From RGIG5299 sp045588575 (GTDB lineage: Bacteria > Bacillota > Clostridia > Oscillospirales > RGIG5299): a DNA stretch of 64,000 nucleotides. Numbering within the stretch: the stretch's first letter is position 1; each line of letters starts with the position of its first letter. Where the stretch lies: positions 1-64,000 of the forward strand of contig JAZNEJ010000005.1 in NCBI GenBank assembly GCA_045588575.1, read 5' to 3'. Below, in pieces: positions 24,265 through 32,758 of this stretch. The position numbers were made by a program, and so were the translations under genes. The notes under the pieces are model-generated. The model was given only the letters and a program-made list of their open reading frames with translations, was not told the origin of the DNA and ran no database searches.

Positions 24265-24840
24265 TTATTTTACTTTGCGGCTTCCGGGTTTGGTTATGGG
24301 AAGGCCCTGCTTGCAAAGCTCGCATTCATCGGCTTCCCAGCTCTTAATAACGGCAGAGTAAACCGCACGGAAGGGAACACCGAAGGAAACCTGACCTTTT
24401 GAACGGTCAACAATTGAAGCAACGCCAACAACCTCACCGCCGAGAGCGTTAACAAGCTCAATAACCTCTTTAACGGTGCCGCCGGTGGTGATAACGTCTT
24501 CAACGACCAGAACCTTTTGGCCTTTTTCAATATGGAAGCCTCTTCTTAAAGTCATTTTGCCGTCTTCACGCTCTGCAAAATAGCAAAGAGCTCCGAGCTG
24601 TCTTGCCGTTTCATAGCTCATCTGAATAGCGCCGATTGCGGGGCCGATAACGATATCGGGAGTTACGTCGAACTTTCCTTTAAGCTCCTTGCAAAGCATT
24701 TCGGCATATTCGGGATGCTCGAAAATGCGGGAAACCTGCATATAGGTATCGGAGTGCTTGCCTGAGGTTAAAAGGAAATGTCCTTTATTCATAACACCTG
24801 TTTTTTTAAAAATTTCAATAATTTCTTTCTCTGTAAGCAT
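24265..24840 (-). CDS. pyrE: Orotate phosphoribosyltransferase
   Basis: PyrE joins orotate and PRPP to make OMP, the fifth step of UMP synthesis. The 191-residue protein shows the PRPP-binding loop VLVVEDVITTGGTVKE, GHFLLTSGKHSDTY at the N-terminus, and VIGPAIGAIQMSYE. The C-terminal cysteine pair (CELCKQG) is typical of a clostridial/archaeal-like longer variant. The gene is separated from pyrCFKD at 41-45 kb. It leads an operon with radC and the phosphopantetheinyl transferase; ribosome site GGAGGA. Confidence 0.93.
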   Translation of the reverse strand: MLTEKEIIEIFKKTGVMNKGHFLLTSGKHSDTYMQVSRIFEHPEYAEMLCKELKGKFDVTPDIVIGPAIGAIQMSYETARQLGALCYFAEREDGKMTLRRGFHIEKGQKVLVVEDVITTGGTVKEVIELVNALGGEVVGVASIVDRSKGQVSFGVPFRAVYSAVIKSWEADECELCKQGLPITKPGSRKVK

Positions 24841-24877
24841 TCTACGTCCTCCAAAAGTTATTTAAAATTATCAATTT

Positions 24878-24906
24878 ATTTTACAACTAAAAGCAAAGAA
24901 AATCAA
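24878..24906 (-). promoter_or_regulatory. Promoter of the pyrE-radC-PPTase operon
   Basis: On the minus strand: TTGATT (24906-24901), 17 bases, TAAAAT (24883-24878). The -35 lies just past the amidase stop. No PyrR-type attenuator hairpins are visible in the short leader. Confidence 0.68.
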
Positions 24907-24912
24907 GATGCT

Positions 24913-26823
24913 TTATCTTCTTCGCATTGAAGATGCGCGGCGTTTTCTTAATTTTTTCTGCCTTGCAGCCGAAATAACAAGGAAAAGTGTTGCAATAACA
25001 ACTGCGCCCAAGAAAATTCCGAGGAATATCATAATGTTTTTCTGCGTTTCGAGCTGTTTAAGATAATCGTTATATTCTTTAACCGCCAAGGTGTAGTTGT
25101 TTATAAGCTCAAGCGAGGTAGTTTCGGGAGCTTTTTCGTTTGAGTAATTTAAGAAGAAGCTTCCTATTGCCGCTTTGGCGTCTAAAACCTTTTGATAATG
25201 GCTTGCATCACCGTTTTCCTGTCTTTCGGGAACTTCTTTAAGCCAAACGTTTTTGAGTGATTCAACGTCGGCGGGAACCGTGTAAAGAGAGGGAACGATT
25301 GAGGGTTTAAGGTTTAAATCAATTGCTTGCTCGTAGGAATAGGCAATTTCGAAAACAACCTTTTCATTGTTTGCTTTAGATAAAATTTCCAATCCCACGG
25401 GATTGCCGTTGCCGTCAACGCCCATAGGCATTGAAAGGGCGGGGTAGCCGCAGGTTGAAGCCATAAGATAAGAGTTCGAATAATAGCCGTTATAGGGGTT
25501 AGAGGAAAGCAAAGGAGTATTTTGCATTGTGGGATAAACGATAGCGTCTAAACCGTATTTATCAAAAAATCCGTCAACGTGTTCCTTAACCTGATTTCTG
25601 TATTTTGCTTTGCTTTTAAGCAAATTTGAATAGGAACCGGAGGTAAGGTCTTTAACTGTTTTTCCTTCGTAATAACTGTTAAGAAGGCTTGATTTGTCGG
25701 CAAGCTGCTTAAAGGAACGTATGGTTCCGGTAGTACCCTTAATGTATTCGTTAAAGAAAATTTCAAAGGTGCCTGCGGTGTAGCCGAGCTGAACGAGATA
25801 GTTGGTATCCTCGTTTACAACACCTTCAAGCAAAATAACCGTTGCGCCCTCGGCTTCGAGCTTTGCAATGGTTTGCTCCATAAGATTTTTAACGGTTTCG
25901 TTTTCATATTGCAAAATCGGAATATTTGAATTTTTCCAAGTTGCCTGCATATAAAGCTCCTTGGGAATTCCTATAACCTTTCCCTGAAGACCGTTTGCTT
26001 TTAAAGATGAGATGTATTTTTCGCTGTTTCCTTCAAGCGAGCCTAAAAGAAGAGCGCAATCGGAAACGTTTTGAGCAATGGGACCAACGGTATCTCTGTA
26101 ATAATCGTAGGGCAAAACGCCGTCAAGAGAAATTAAGCCGTAGGTGGGACGTATTGCAACAACGCCGTTTGCCGAAGCGGGATTGCGAAGCGATGAATTT
26201 GTGTCTGTTCCGAGGGCAAGAGGGGCAAATCTTGCAGCAACGCCAACGCAAGAGCCGCTTGAAGAGCCGTAAGCCGAATAGTCGGGATTAAAGGCGTTAT
26301 AAACGTTACCGTAAGAGCTTGTGGATTCATAAGCGGTCATTGCAAAAAAGCTCATATTGGTTTTTGCAATAACTATTGCGCCCGCATCTAAAAGAGCCTG
26401 AACCGCTTCGGAGTTTTCGTTGGGGTAGTTATCCTTCATTGCGATTGAGCCTGCCGTTGTGGGAAGACCTTTAACGTCTATGTTATCTTTAACCAAAACG
26501 GGAAGACCGAAAATATCGCTCCTTCTGCCGCTTTTCTTAAATTCCTCGTCTTTTGCCCTTGCTTCTTCCAAAGCGGTGGGATTTTTGTTTATAATAACGT
26601 TACCGTATTGCTTGTTATAGGCGTTAATGCGGTCTAAATAAAGCTGCATAATGGTTTCGTAGTTAATAAAGCCTTTATCAACCGCTTCCTGAAGCTCGGC
26701 TACCGACATCGAAAAAATGTCAATCGCCGCTTTGCTGTTTGCGGCAAAGCCGAAAACGGAAAAGGTTAGAGAAAGTAATAAAATTGCAATTATAACTGAC
26801 AGTGCTTTTTTGATTTTTTTCAT
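24913..26823 (-). CDS. Amidase-signature enzyme, exported and membrane-anchored
   Basis: The 636-residue protein begins with a signal peptide (about 1-28, ending FGFAA). It then has the amidase-signature core: FGLPVLVKDNID (Lys112), the Gly/Ser motif YGSSSGS (cis-Ser about 188) and GTDTNSSLRNPA (nucleophile Ser211). The usual GG before the nucleophile Ser is NS here. Near the C-terminus is a transmembrane helix (about 600-620) with a basic tail (KKLRKRRASSMRRR), a layout that holds the catalytic domain outside the membrane. The amide substrate is unknown; glutamyl-tRNA amidotransferase is excluded by the export signal and length. Confidence 0.85.
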   Translation of the reverse strand: MKKIKKALSVIIAILLLSLTFSVFGFAANSKAAIDIFSMSVAELQEAVDKGFINYETIMQLYLDRINAYNKQYGNVIINKNPTALEEARAKDEEFKKSGRRSDIFGLPVLVKDNIDVKGLPTTAGSIAMKDNYPNENSEAVQALLDAGAIVIAKTNMSFFAMTAYESTSSYGNVYNAFNPDYSAYGSSSGSCVGVAARFAPLALGTDTNSSLRNPASANGVVAIRPTYGLISLDGVLPYDYYRDTVGPIAQNVSDCALLLGSLEGNSEKYISSLKANGLQGKVIGIPKELYMQATWKNSNIPILQYENETVKNLMEQTIAKLEAEGATVILLEGVVNEDTNYLVQLGYTAGTFEIFFNEYIKGTTGTIRSFKQLADKSSLLNSYYEGKTVKDLTSGSYSNLLKSKAKYRNQVKEHVDGFFDKYGLDAIVYPTMQNTPLLSSNPYNGYYSNSYLMASTCGYPALSMPMGVDGNGNPVGLEILSKANNEKVVFEIAYSYEQAIDLNLKPSIVPSLYTVPADVESLKNVWLKEVPERQENGDASHYQKVLDAKAAIGSFFLNYSNEKAPETTSLELINNYTLAVKEYNDYLKQLETQKNIMIFLGIFLGAVVIATLFLVISAARQKKLRKRRASSMRRR

Positions 26824-26858
26824 TTTTTGCCTCGCCCTTTAATAATATTCTACATATT

Positions 26859-26887
26859 ATAATATTTTCTTTAATATAATTTGTCAA
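26859..26887 (-). promoter_or_regulatory. Promoter of the exported amidase
   Basis: On the minus strand: TTGACA (26887-26882), 17 bases, TATTAT (26864-26859), about 36 bases before the start. Confidence 0.75.
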
Positions 26888-26936
26888 TAGAGAAAAAAGT
26901 AAAATTTTTAAAAACAGTAAAAAAGTAATAATATTA

Positions 26937-26965
26937 TTGACAAAAGCCAAGAAAAAGAATATTAT
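26937..26965 (+). promoter_or_regulatory. Promoter of the small lipoprotein gene
   Basis: TTGACA (26937-26942), 17 bases, TATTAT (26960-26965), 20 bases before the ATG. Confidence 0.75.
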
Positions 26966-26984
26966 TTAATCGGGAAGTGAAAAA

Positions 26985-27665
26985 ATGAAAAAGTTTTTTT
27001 TAATTTTAGCATCAATATTCGTTTTGCTTGGCTTTGCCGCCTGTAACGTAACTCAAAATCAAGAAGACGGGGAAGGACAAAGCTCTGAGCCTGCATCTTC
27101 ATTGCCGAGCGTTACTGTTAATGGCGATTATTTTGCCGTTTCCGCAAAAGCGGCAGGAGCAGTATCTTACGAATATTCGGCGTATTTGTGGCTTGCCGAC
27201 GACGGCTACTATGCAATAACCGTTTGCGAGGGCTTAGATGAAAATAAAATAGTATATAGCGAAACCGGCCCTTACAGTTGTGAAGAAAACGTTATAAATT
27301 TCGGCGAATTCGGTGTGAGAACGGGAACTCTTGAGAAAAACACCGTTATCGTAACTCTTAAAATAAATTCGGTTGACGTGTTATTCACCTTTATTTCCGA
27401 AAAAATGCAGGGTGATTTTGAAAACGGTAATTTCAAATTAAAAACGCTCGGCACCGCCTTTGAGCTTAACGTTTTGGGCGAAACGCCTTATCGCTTAACG
27501 GGCGCGCTTACCGGAAACGGATTAATGCCCGTTGAAATTAACGGATTTAAAATAATAAACGCCGCTCCTATTCCGCTTGAAATAACCGAAAACGGTTTAA
27601 AAGGTGTTTTTGAATTGGATTACGGCGACGGTCAAGGCGAAGAAATAAATTTAATAAAGCAATAA
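26985..27665 (+). CDS. Lipoprotein of unknown function
   Basis: The 226-residue product has a lipoprotein signal peptide with lipobox GFAAC (Cys20), then a Ser/Glu-rich linker and a beta-rich domain full of Gly, Asn, Thr and hydrophobic strands (GDYFAVSAKAAGAVSYEYSA, TGTLEKNTVIVTLKINSVDV). I do not recognise the domain. It is divergent from the exported amidase and directly upstream of the ileS T-box, with its own promoter. Confidence 0.72.
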   Translation: MKKFFLILASIFVLLGFAACNVTQNQEDGEGQSSEPASSLPSVTVNGDYFAVSAKAAGAVSYEYSAYLWLADDGYYAITVCEGLDENKIVYSETGPYSCEENVINFGEFGVRTGTLEKNTVIVTLKINSVDVLFTFISEKMQGDFENGNFKLKTLGTAFELNVLGETPYRLTGALTGNGLMPVEINGFKIINAAPIPLEITENGLKGVFELDYGDGQGEEINLIKQ

Positions 27666-27679
27666 AAAGTTAAAAATAC

Positions 27680-27708
27680 TTGCATTTTAATATCTTATAT
27701 GTTAAAAT
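27680..27708 (+). promoter_or_regulatory. Promoter of the ileS T-box leader
   Basis: TTGCAT (27680-27685), 17 bases, TAAAAT (27703-27708). The transcript would begin about 10 bases before the T-box Stem I. Confidence 0.72.
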
Positions 27709-27726
27709 AAGATGTATTTTAAAAAA

Positions 27727-27951
27727 GGCTGTGAAAAAGAGCGCCCTGCGATGTCCTCAAAGAGAGCCGAAGACGGTGAGATTTCGGCAGGAATAAGCAA
27801 TAAGGTAAATCACTTTTGAGCTGCAGTCCAAAAGCCGTTAGGCAAGTAGGCACTGACGTGATGTTCTCGTTACGAACAAACGCATAATAGGTGCGTGGCA
27901 CAAGAAAATGGTGACATTTCCGTCTTTTCTTTGTGAAAAGGCGGTTTTTTT
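27727..27951 (+). promoter_or_regulatory. T-box riboswitch of ileS
   Basis: The leader has the T-box order: AGAGAGCC in Stem I, GGTGA, a specifier loop with ATC (27809-27811) just before CAC...GAGC, then AAGTAGG, the Stem III hairpin TGTTC-TCGTTAC-GAACA, and an antiterminator/terminator pair. AAGAAAA (27902-27908) can pair with TTTTCTT to form the antiterminator. It leaves TGGT (27909-27912) free to bind the ACCA end of uncharged tRNA-Ile. The rival terminator is CCGTCTTTTC/GAAAAGGCGG (27920-27944) plus a T7 tail. The classical GGTGGTACCGCG core is largely replaced. Ile starvation should increase ileS readthrough. Confidence 0.88.
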
Positions 27952-27978
27952 ATTCTTCAAATTATAAGGAGCAAAAAA

Positions 27979-30900
27979 ATGTTTAAAAAGGTAGAAACGG
28001 AGCTTAATTTCGTAGAACGCGAAAAGAAAACCGAAAAATTTTGGAAAGAAAACCAAATTTTTGAAAAAAGCTGCAAAATAAACGAGGGAAAGGAAAACTA
28101 TAACTTTTACGACGGACCTCCCACCGCGAACGGAAAGCCGCACATCGGCCACGTTCTCACCCGCGCAATAAAAGACCTTTTCCCCCGCTACTACACAATG
28201 CAGGGCTATAACGTTCCCAGAAAAGCAGGATGGGATACCCACGGTCTTCCCGTTGAGCTTGAAGTTGAAAAGCTTTTAAAGCTTGACGGCAAGGAGCAAA
28301 TTGAGCAATACGGTTTGCTTCCCTTTATTGAAAAGTGCCGTGAAAGCGTTTGGAAATATAAAGGAATGTGGGAAGATTTTTCCGATACCGTCGGCTTCTG
28401 GGCAGATATGGAAAATCCCTATATTACCTACGATAACAAGTTTATAGAATCGGAATGGTGGGCTCTTAAAGAAATTTGGAACAAAAATCTTCTTTATAAG
28501 GGCTTTAAAATCGTGCCTTACTGTCCCCGTTGCGGCACTCCTCTTTCAAGCCACGAGGTTGCGCAGGGATATAAAGATGTTAAGGAACGCTCGGCAATCG
28601 TTCGCTTTAAGGTAAAGGGTGAGGATTCCTATTTCCTTGCTTGGACCACAACTCCGTGGACATTACCCTCAAACGTTGCTCTTTGCGTTAACCCCGATGA
28701 AGAATACGTTAAGGTAACCTCCGGTGAATACACTTATTATATGGCAAAGGTTCTTTGCGAAAAGGTGCTCGGCGAGGGCTTTGAAATTGTTGAAACCTTT
28801 AACGGAAAATCACTTGAATTCAAAGAATACGAGCCGCTTTGGGATTTTGTTTCTCCCAAGGAAAAGGCATATTACATAACCTGCGACAGCTACGTAACCA
28901 TGACCGACGGTACGGGTATTGTTCACATTGCTCCCGCCTTCGGTGAAGACGACGCAAACGTTGGCAGAAAATATAATCTTCCTTTCGTTCAGCTCGTTGA
29001 CCAAAAGGGTGAAATGACCGCGCAGACCAAATGGGCGGGAATGTTCTGCAAAAATGCCGATAAGGAAATTTTAATTGACCTTGAAAAATCGGGCAAGCTT
29101 TTCTCCGCGCCCGTTTACGAGCACAGCTATCCTCACTGCTGGCGTTGCGGCACACCTCTTATCTACTACGCCCGTGATAGCTGGTTTATAAAGATGACCG
29201 CCGTTAAGGACGATATGATAAAGAACAACAAAACGGTCAACTGGGTTCCCGAAAGCATAGGAAGCGGCAGATTTGGCGATTGGCTTGAAAACGTGCAGGA
29301 TTGGGGCATTTCCCGAAATCGCTATTGGGGCACGCCTCTTAATATATGGGAGTGCGAGTGCGGCCACAGACATTCAATAGGCTCAATTGAGGAGCTTCGC
29401 TCAATGTCGGATAATTGTCCTGAAACCGTTGAGCTTCACCGTCCTTATATCGACGAAATCACCATTAAGTGCGAAAAGTGCGGCGGCAAAATGCACCGTG
29501 TTCCCGAGGTTATCGACTGCTGGTTTGACAGCGGCGCAATGCCCTTTGCACAGCACCATTATCCCTTTGAAAATAAGGAGCTTTTCGAGCGTCAGTTCCC
29601 CGCAAACTTCATTTCCGAGGCGGTTGACCAAACAAGAGGCTGGTTCTATTCACTCCTTGCAATATCCACCCTTCTCTTTAATAAAGCTCCCTATAAAAAC
29701 GTTGTTGTTTTGGGCCTCGTTTGCGACGAAAACGGTCAGAAAATGTCGAAATCCAAGGGCAATGCGGTCGACCCGTTTGAAGCTCTTGCAAAATACGGCG
29801 CCGATACTATAAGATGGTATTTTTACGTAAACTCTGCTCCGTGGCTTCCTTCAAGATTTATCGACAGAGCGGTTTTGGAGGGCCAGCGCAAATTCCTCGG
29901 CACTCTTTGGAACACCTATGCATTCTTCGTTTTGTATGCGGGCATAGATAATTTCAACCCCACTGAATATAACCTCGATTCTCTTGAGCTTACGGTAATG
30001 GACAGATGGATTCTTTCCCGTCTTAACACCGCAGTTAAGGAATGCGCCGAAAATATGAATAACTACCGCATTCCCGAATCGGCGGCAGTGCTCGAAAAAT
30101 TCACCGATGAGCTTTCGAACTGGTACGTTCGCAGAAGCCGCGAAAGATTCTGGGGCACCGAGCTTACCGAAGATAAAATTGCGGCGTATATGACACTCTG
30201 GACCGCACTGGTAACCCTTTCAAAAGCAGCGGCTCCCATGATTCCCTTCATGACCGAAAGCATTTATCAGAATCTCGTCCGTTCAAACGATGCAAATGCT
30301 CCCGAAAGCATACATCTCACAAAATACCCCGTAGCCGATGAAAAATATATCGATAAAGAGCTCGAAGCAAGCATGGAAATTGTTTCGAAGGCTGTTGTTC
30401 TCGGCAGAGCCGCAAGAAATGCGGTAAGCATTAAAAACCGTCAGCCTCTCTCGGTAATTTATTTGCAGTCTGCAAAGGCTATTGACGAAAAATATCTTTC
30501 AATTATTTCCGATGAGCTTAACATTCATAAGGCAGAGCTTACGAGCGACGCTTCTTCCTTCGTATCATATAGCTTTAAGCCTCAGCTCAAAACCGTCGGT
30601 CCCAAATACGGAAGACAGTTAAACGAAATTCGCGCAGCTCTTATGGAGCTTGACGGCAAAGAGGGCAAAAAAGAGCTTGATGAAAAGGGCGCAATTACCC
30701 TTAAACTTGCAAGCGGCGACGTTTCACTCGGCGCAGAGGACCTTCTTATTGAAACCAAGCAGATGGAGGGCTACGTTTCCGAAACCGACGGCACCGTTAC
30801 CGTTGCGCTTGATACCGAGCTTACCGAAGCACTTATCGACGAGGGCTTTGTAAACGAGGTTGTTTCAAAGCTTCAAACCATGCGTAAAGAAACCGGCTTT

Positions 30901-31095
30901 AACGTAACCGACCATATTATTGCATCGGTAACCGGAAGCGAAAGAGTTGTAAAGGCGTTTAAGGCAAAGGAAGAGGAAGCCAAAAAGGTTGTTTTGGCAA
31001 ACGAAATAGTCTACGCCGAAATAGAAAACGCCGAAGCTTCAAAGGAATGGGATATAAACGGTGAAACCGCAACCCTTTCGGTAAAAAGAGTATAA
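27979..31095 (+). CDS. ileS: Isoleucyl-tRNA synthetase, eukaryote-like (IleS2) type
   Basis: The 1038-residue enzyme charges tRNA-Ile. Its N-terminal motif YDGPPTANGKPHIGHVL (HIGH at 55-58), followed by GWDTHGLPVE, and KMSKSKGN (588-592) are of the class I IleRS type. Length above 1000 residues and the DGPPTANG start fit the IleS2/eukaryote-like branch rather than the ~920-residue IleS1. That branch is known to tolerate mupirocin; resistance in this organism is inference. An editing CP1 domain lies between. It is under the T-box directly upstream and ends at its own terminator. Confidence 0.96.
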   Translation: MFKKVETELNFVEREKKTEKFWKENQIFEKSCKINEGKENYNFYDGPPTANGKPHIGHVLTRAIKDLFPRYYTMQGYNVPRKAGWDTHGLPVELEVEKLLKLDGKEQIEQYGLLPFIEKCRESVWKYKGMWEDFSDTVGFWADMENPYITYDNKFIESEWWALKEIWNKNLLYKGFKIVPYCPRCGTPLSSHEVAQGYKDVKERSAIVRFKVKGEDSYFLAWTTTPWTLPSNVALCVNPDEEYVKVTSGEYTYYMAKVLCEKVLGEGFEIVETFNGKSLEFKEYEPLWDFVSPKEKAYYITCDSYVTMTDGTGIVHIAPAFGEDDANVGRKYNLPFVQLVDQKGEMTAQTKWAGMFCKNADKEILIDLEKSGKLFSAPVYEHSYPHCWRCGTPLIYYARDSWFIKMTAVKDDMIKNNKTVNWVPESIGSGRFGDWLENVQDWGISRNRYWGTPLNIWECECGHRHSIGSIEELRSMSDNCPETVELHRPYIDEITIKCEKCGGKMHRVPEVIDCWFDSGAMPFAQHHYPFENKELFERQFPANFISEAVDQTRGWFYSLLAISTLLFNKAPYKNVVVLGLVCDENGQKMSKSKGNAVDPFEALAKYGADTIRWYFYVNSAPWLPSRFIDRAVLEGQRKFLGTLWNTYAFFVLYAGIDNFNPTEYNLDSLELTVMDRWILSRLNTAVKECAENMNNYRIPESAAVLEKFTDELSNWYVRRSRERFWGTELTEDKIAAYMTLWTALVTLSKAAAPMIPFMTESIYQNLVRSNDANAPESIHLTKYPVADEKYIDKELEASMEIVSKAVVLGRAARNAVSIKNRQPLSVIYLQSAKAIDEKYLSIISDELNIHKAELTSDASSFVSYSFKPQLKTVGPKYGRQLNEIRAALMELDGKEGKKELDEKGAITLKLASGDVSLGAEDLLIETKQMEGYVSETDGTVTVALDTELTEALIDEGFVNEVVSKLQTMRKETGFNVTDHIIASVTGSERVVKAFKAKEEEAKKVVLANEIVYAEIENAEASKEWDINGETATLSVKRV

Positions 31096-31104
31096 AATTT
31101 AAAA

Positions 31105-31136
31105 TAAAAATGCGGCTTTTTAAGCCGTATTTTTTA
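31105..31136 (+). terminator. Terminator of ileS
   Basis: ATGCGGCTT-TTTA-AAGCCGTAT (one G-T pair) flanked by an A-run and a T6 tail, directly after the ileS stop. Confidence 0.83.
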
Positions 31137-31156
31137 ATCGTTATATTTCACGGTTA

Positions 31157-31185
31157 TTGCAAATTCTGCATTTTTTTGTTATAAT
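31157..31185 (+). promoter_or_regulatory. Promoter of the aldo/keto reductase gene
   Basis: TTGCAA (31157-31162), 17 bases, TATAAT (31180-31185). Its -35 coincides with an upstream in-frame TTG, which rules that TTG out as the start codon. Confidence 0.82.
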
Positions 31186-31219
31186 ACTTAAAACTATAAT
31201 TACAAAAGGACGTGATGAT

Positions 31220-32176
31220 GTGAAATACGTCAATATTAACGGAATGCAGCTTTCAAAGATAGTTCTCGGCACTTGCTATTTCGGCACGAGAATTCCCGAA
31301 AAAGACTGTATGGAAATGATGGATTATTTCGCCGAAAAGGGCGGTAACGTTATAGACACCGCATTTTCTTACGCCGACTGGCTTCCGAACGGTGAGCAGG
31401 CAAGTGAAAAGGTAATAGGAAAATGGCTTAAAGAGTCGGGTGCAAAGGATATTCACATCATAACGAAGGCGGGGCTTACCAAACGCTTGGATTCGGGTTG
31501 CTCTGCAAATATTTCCTATGAGAGTCTTCGCACGGAAATTGAAAAAAGCCTTTACGCTCTCGGAGTTTCAACTCTCGACGGCTGGTTGCTTCACAGAGAC
31601 GACGAAAAGATACCCGTTGACGAGATAGTAGATATATGTAACACCTTTACAAACGAAGGTAAAACGAAGTTTATAGGCGTTTCAAATTGGCGTCCCGAAA
31701 GAATTGCCGCCGCAAACGAATGGGCGGTTAAAAACGGACGTATTCCTTTTTCTGTAAGCCAAATACTTTGGAGCGCGGCGCAGATTACCAAAGAGGATTG
31801 GGGCGACCCCGAGCTTGCCGCAATGAATGCCCAAGCAAGAGAGTTTTATAAAAAGGAGAAAATGCCCGTAATGGCTTATTCCTCGCTTGCAAAAGGCTTT
31901 TTCTCAAAGGGATTTGAAAATTTAAATAATCTTAACGGTCCCGCAAAGGAACGTTTCTTAACACCGAGAAATATTGAAAGACTTGAAACTATGCGCAGAA
32001 TATGCCGTGAAAACGGCGTTTCACCCTCTGCGGCGGCCATCTCTTACGTTACAAGCAATTCTCTTTTGGGCTTAGCTCTTGCGGGCCCCACCAAGCCTTA
32101 TCAGATGGTCGATGCACTTTCCGCTCCCGATTTCGTTATGTCGGCAGAGGATATTGCGGAATTTGAGAGAGAATAA
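31220..32176 (+). CDS. Aldo/keto reductase
   Basis: GTG at 31220 is chosen: it follows an AGGACGTGAT ribosome site and lies downstream of the promoter. The 318-residue TIM-barrel NADPH oxidoreductase has VIDTAFSYADW (Asp/Tyr of the tetrad), IITKAG (Lys), WLLHRDD (His) and the cofactor-binding C-terminal segment. FIGVSNWRPE is the family's typical inner strand. Substrate unknown. It is monocistronic and shares a bidirectional terminator with the convergent folA. Confidence 0.87.
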   Translation: MKYVNINGMQLSKIVLGTCYFGTRIPEKDCMEMMDYFAEKGGNVIDTAFSYADWLPNGEQASEKVIGKWLKESGAKDIHIITKAGLTKRLDSGCSANISYESLRTEIEKSLYALGVSTLDGWLLHRDDEKIPVDEIVDICNTFTNEGKTKFIGVSNWRPERIAAANEWAVKNGRIPFSVSQILWSAAQITKEDWGDPELAAMNAQAREFYKKEKMPVMAYSSLAKGFFSKGFENLNNLNGPAKERFLTPRNIERLETMRRICRENGVSPSAAAISYVTSNSLLGLALAGPTKPYQMVDALSAPDFVMSAEDIAEFERE

Positions 32177-32199
32177 TAAAAGAGGTAAAATCGAACGCA

Positions 32200-32236
32200 A
32201 AAAAACCTGCGGCTTTAAAAGCTGCAGGCTTTTTTA
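32200..32236. terminator. Bidirectional terminator between the reductase and folA
   Basis: CCTGCGGCT/AGCTGCAGG stem (imperfect centre) with A-run before and T-run after; positioned between two convergent genes. Confidence 0.8.
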
Positions 32237-32749
32237 TTATTTTTTTCTTTTGTATTCGGTAAATACGAAGGAAAGACCTTCTTCGGTATCGGTTTCGGGA
32301 TTGCTTTGCTGCATCTCGCCAACGTTTACGCATTCCCAAAACTCAGAATCGTCTAAATTGGGGAAATAGGTGTCTTTTTCAAAAGATTTATCAAACTTTG
32401 TAACGTAAGCGGTATCGCAATAGGGAAGAAGCTGACGGTAAACGCTTGCGCCGCCGATTACGAAAACGTCGTCGGTGTTGTGCTTTTCAAGCTCAGTGAA
32501 AAGCTCGTCAAGACTGTGAACCACCGTTGCGCCCTCGGGCTGATAAGACATATCGGGGTGCAAAACTATGTTTATTCTGTTTTTTAAAACTCTGCCGCCG
32601 GGGAAGGTGGCAAGCGTATTCGAGCCTAAAATAACGGTTTTACCGTTTGTGAGCATTTGGAAGTTTTTAAGGTCGGCTCTCACTCTTGCAAGTAAGTCGC
32701 CCTTGTAACCAATGCCCCACTCTTTATCAACTGCAACAACAAGCTTCAT
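32237..32749 (-). CDS. folA: Dihydrofolate reductase
   Basis: DHFR reduces dihydrofolate with NADPH, regenerating tetrahydrofolate consumed by ThyA. The 170-residue length is normal. Landmarks are VVAVDKEWGIGYKGDLL (substrate loop), GKTVILGSNTLATFPGG and VFVIGGASVYRQLLPYCD. The usual PW or LPW in the Met20 loop is replaced by GDLLAR. It lies 9 bases after thyA on the same transcript, the common thyA-folA pairing. Confidence 0.93.
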   Translation of the reverse strand: MKLVVAVDKEWGIGYKGDLLARVRADLKNFQMLTNGKTVILGSNTLATFPGGRVLKNRINIVLHPDMSYQPEGATVVHSLDELFTELEKHNTDDVFVIGGASVYRQLLPYCDTAYVTKFDKSFEKDTYFPNLDDSEFWECVNVGEMQQSNPETDTEEGLSFVFTEYKRKK

Positions 32750-32758
32750 TTTAATACC

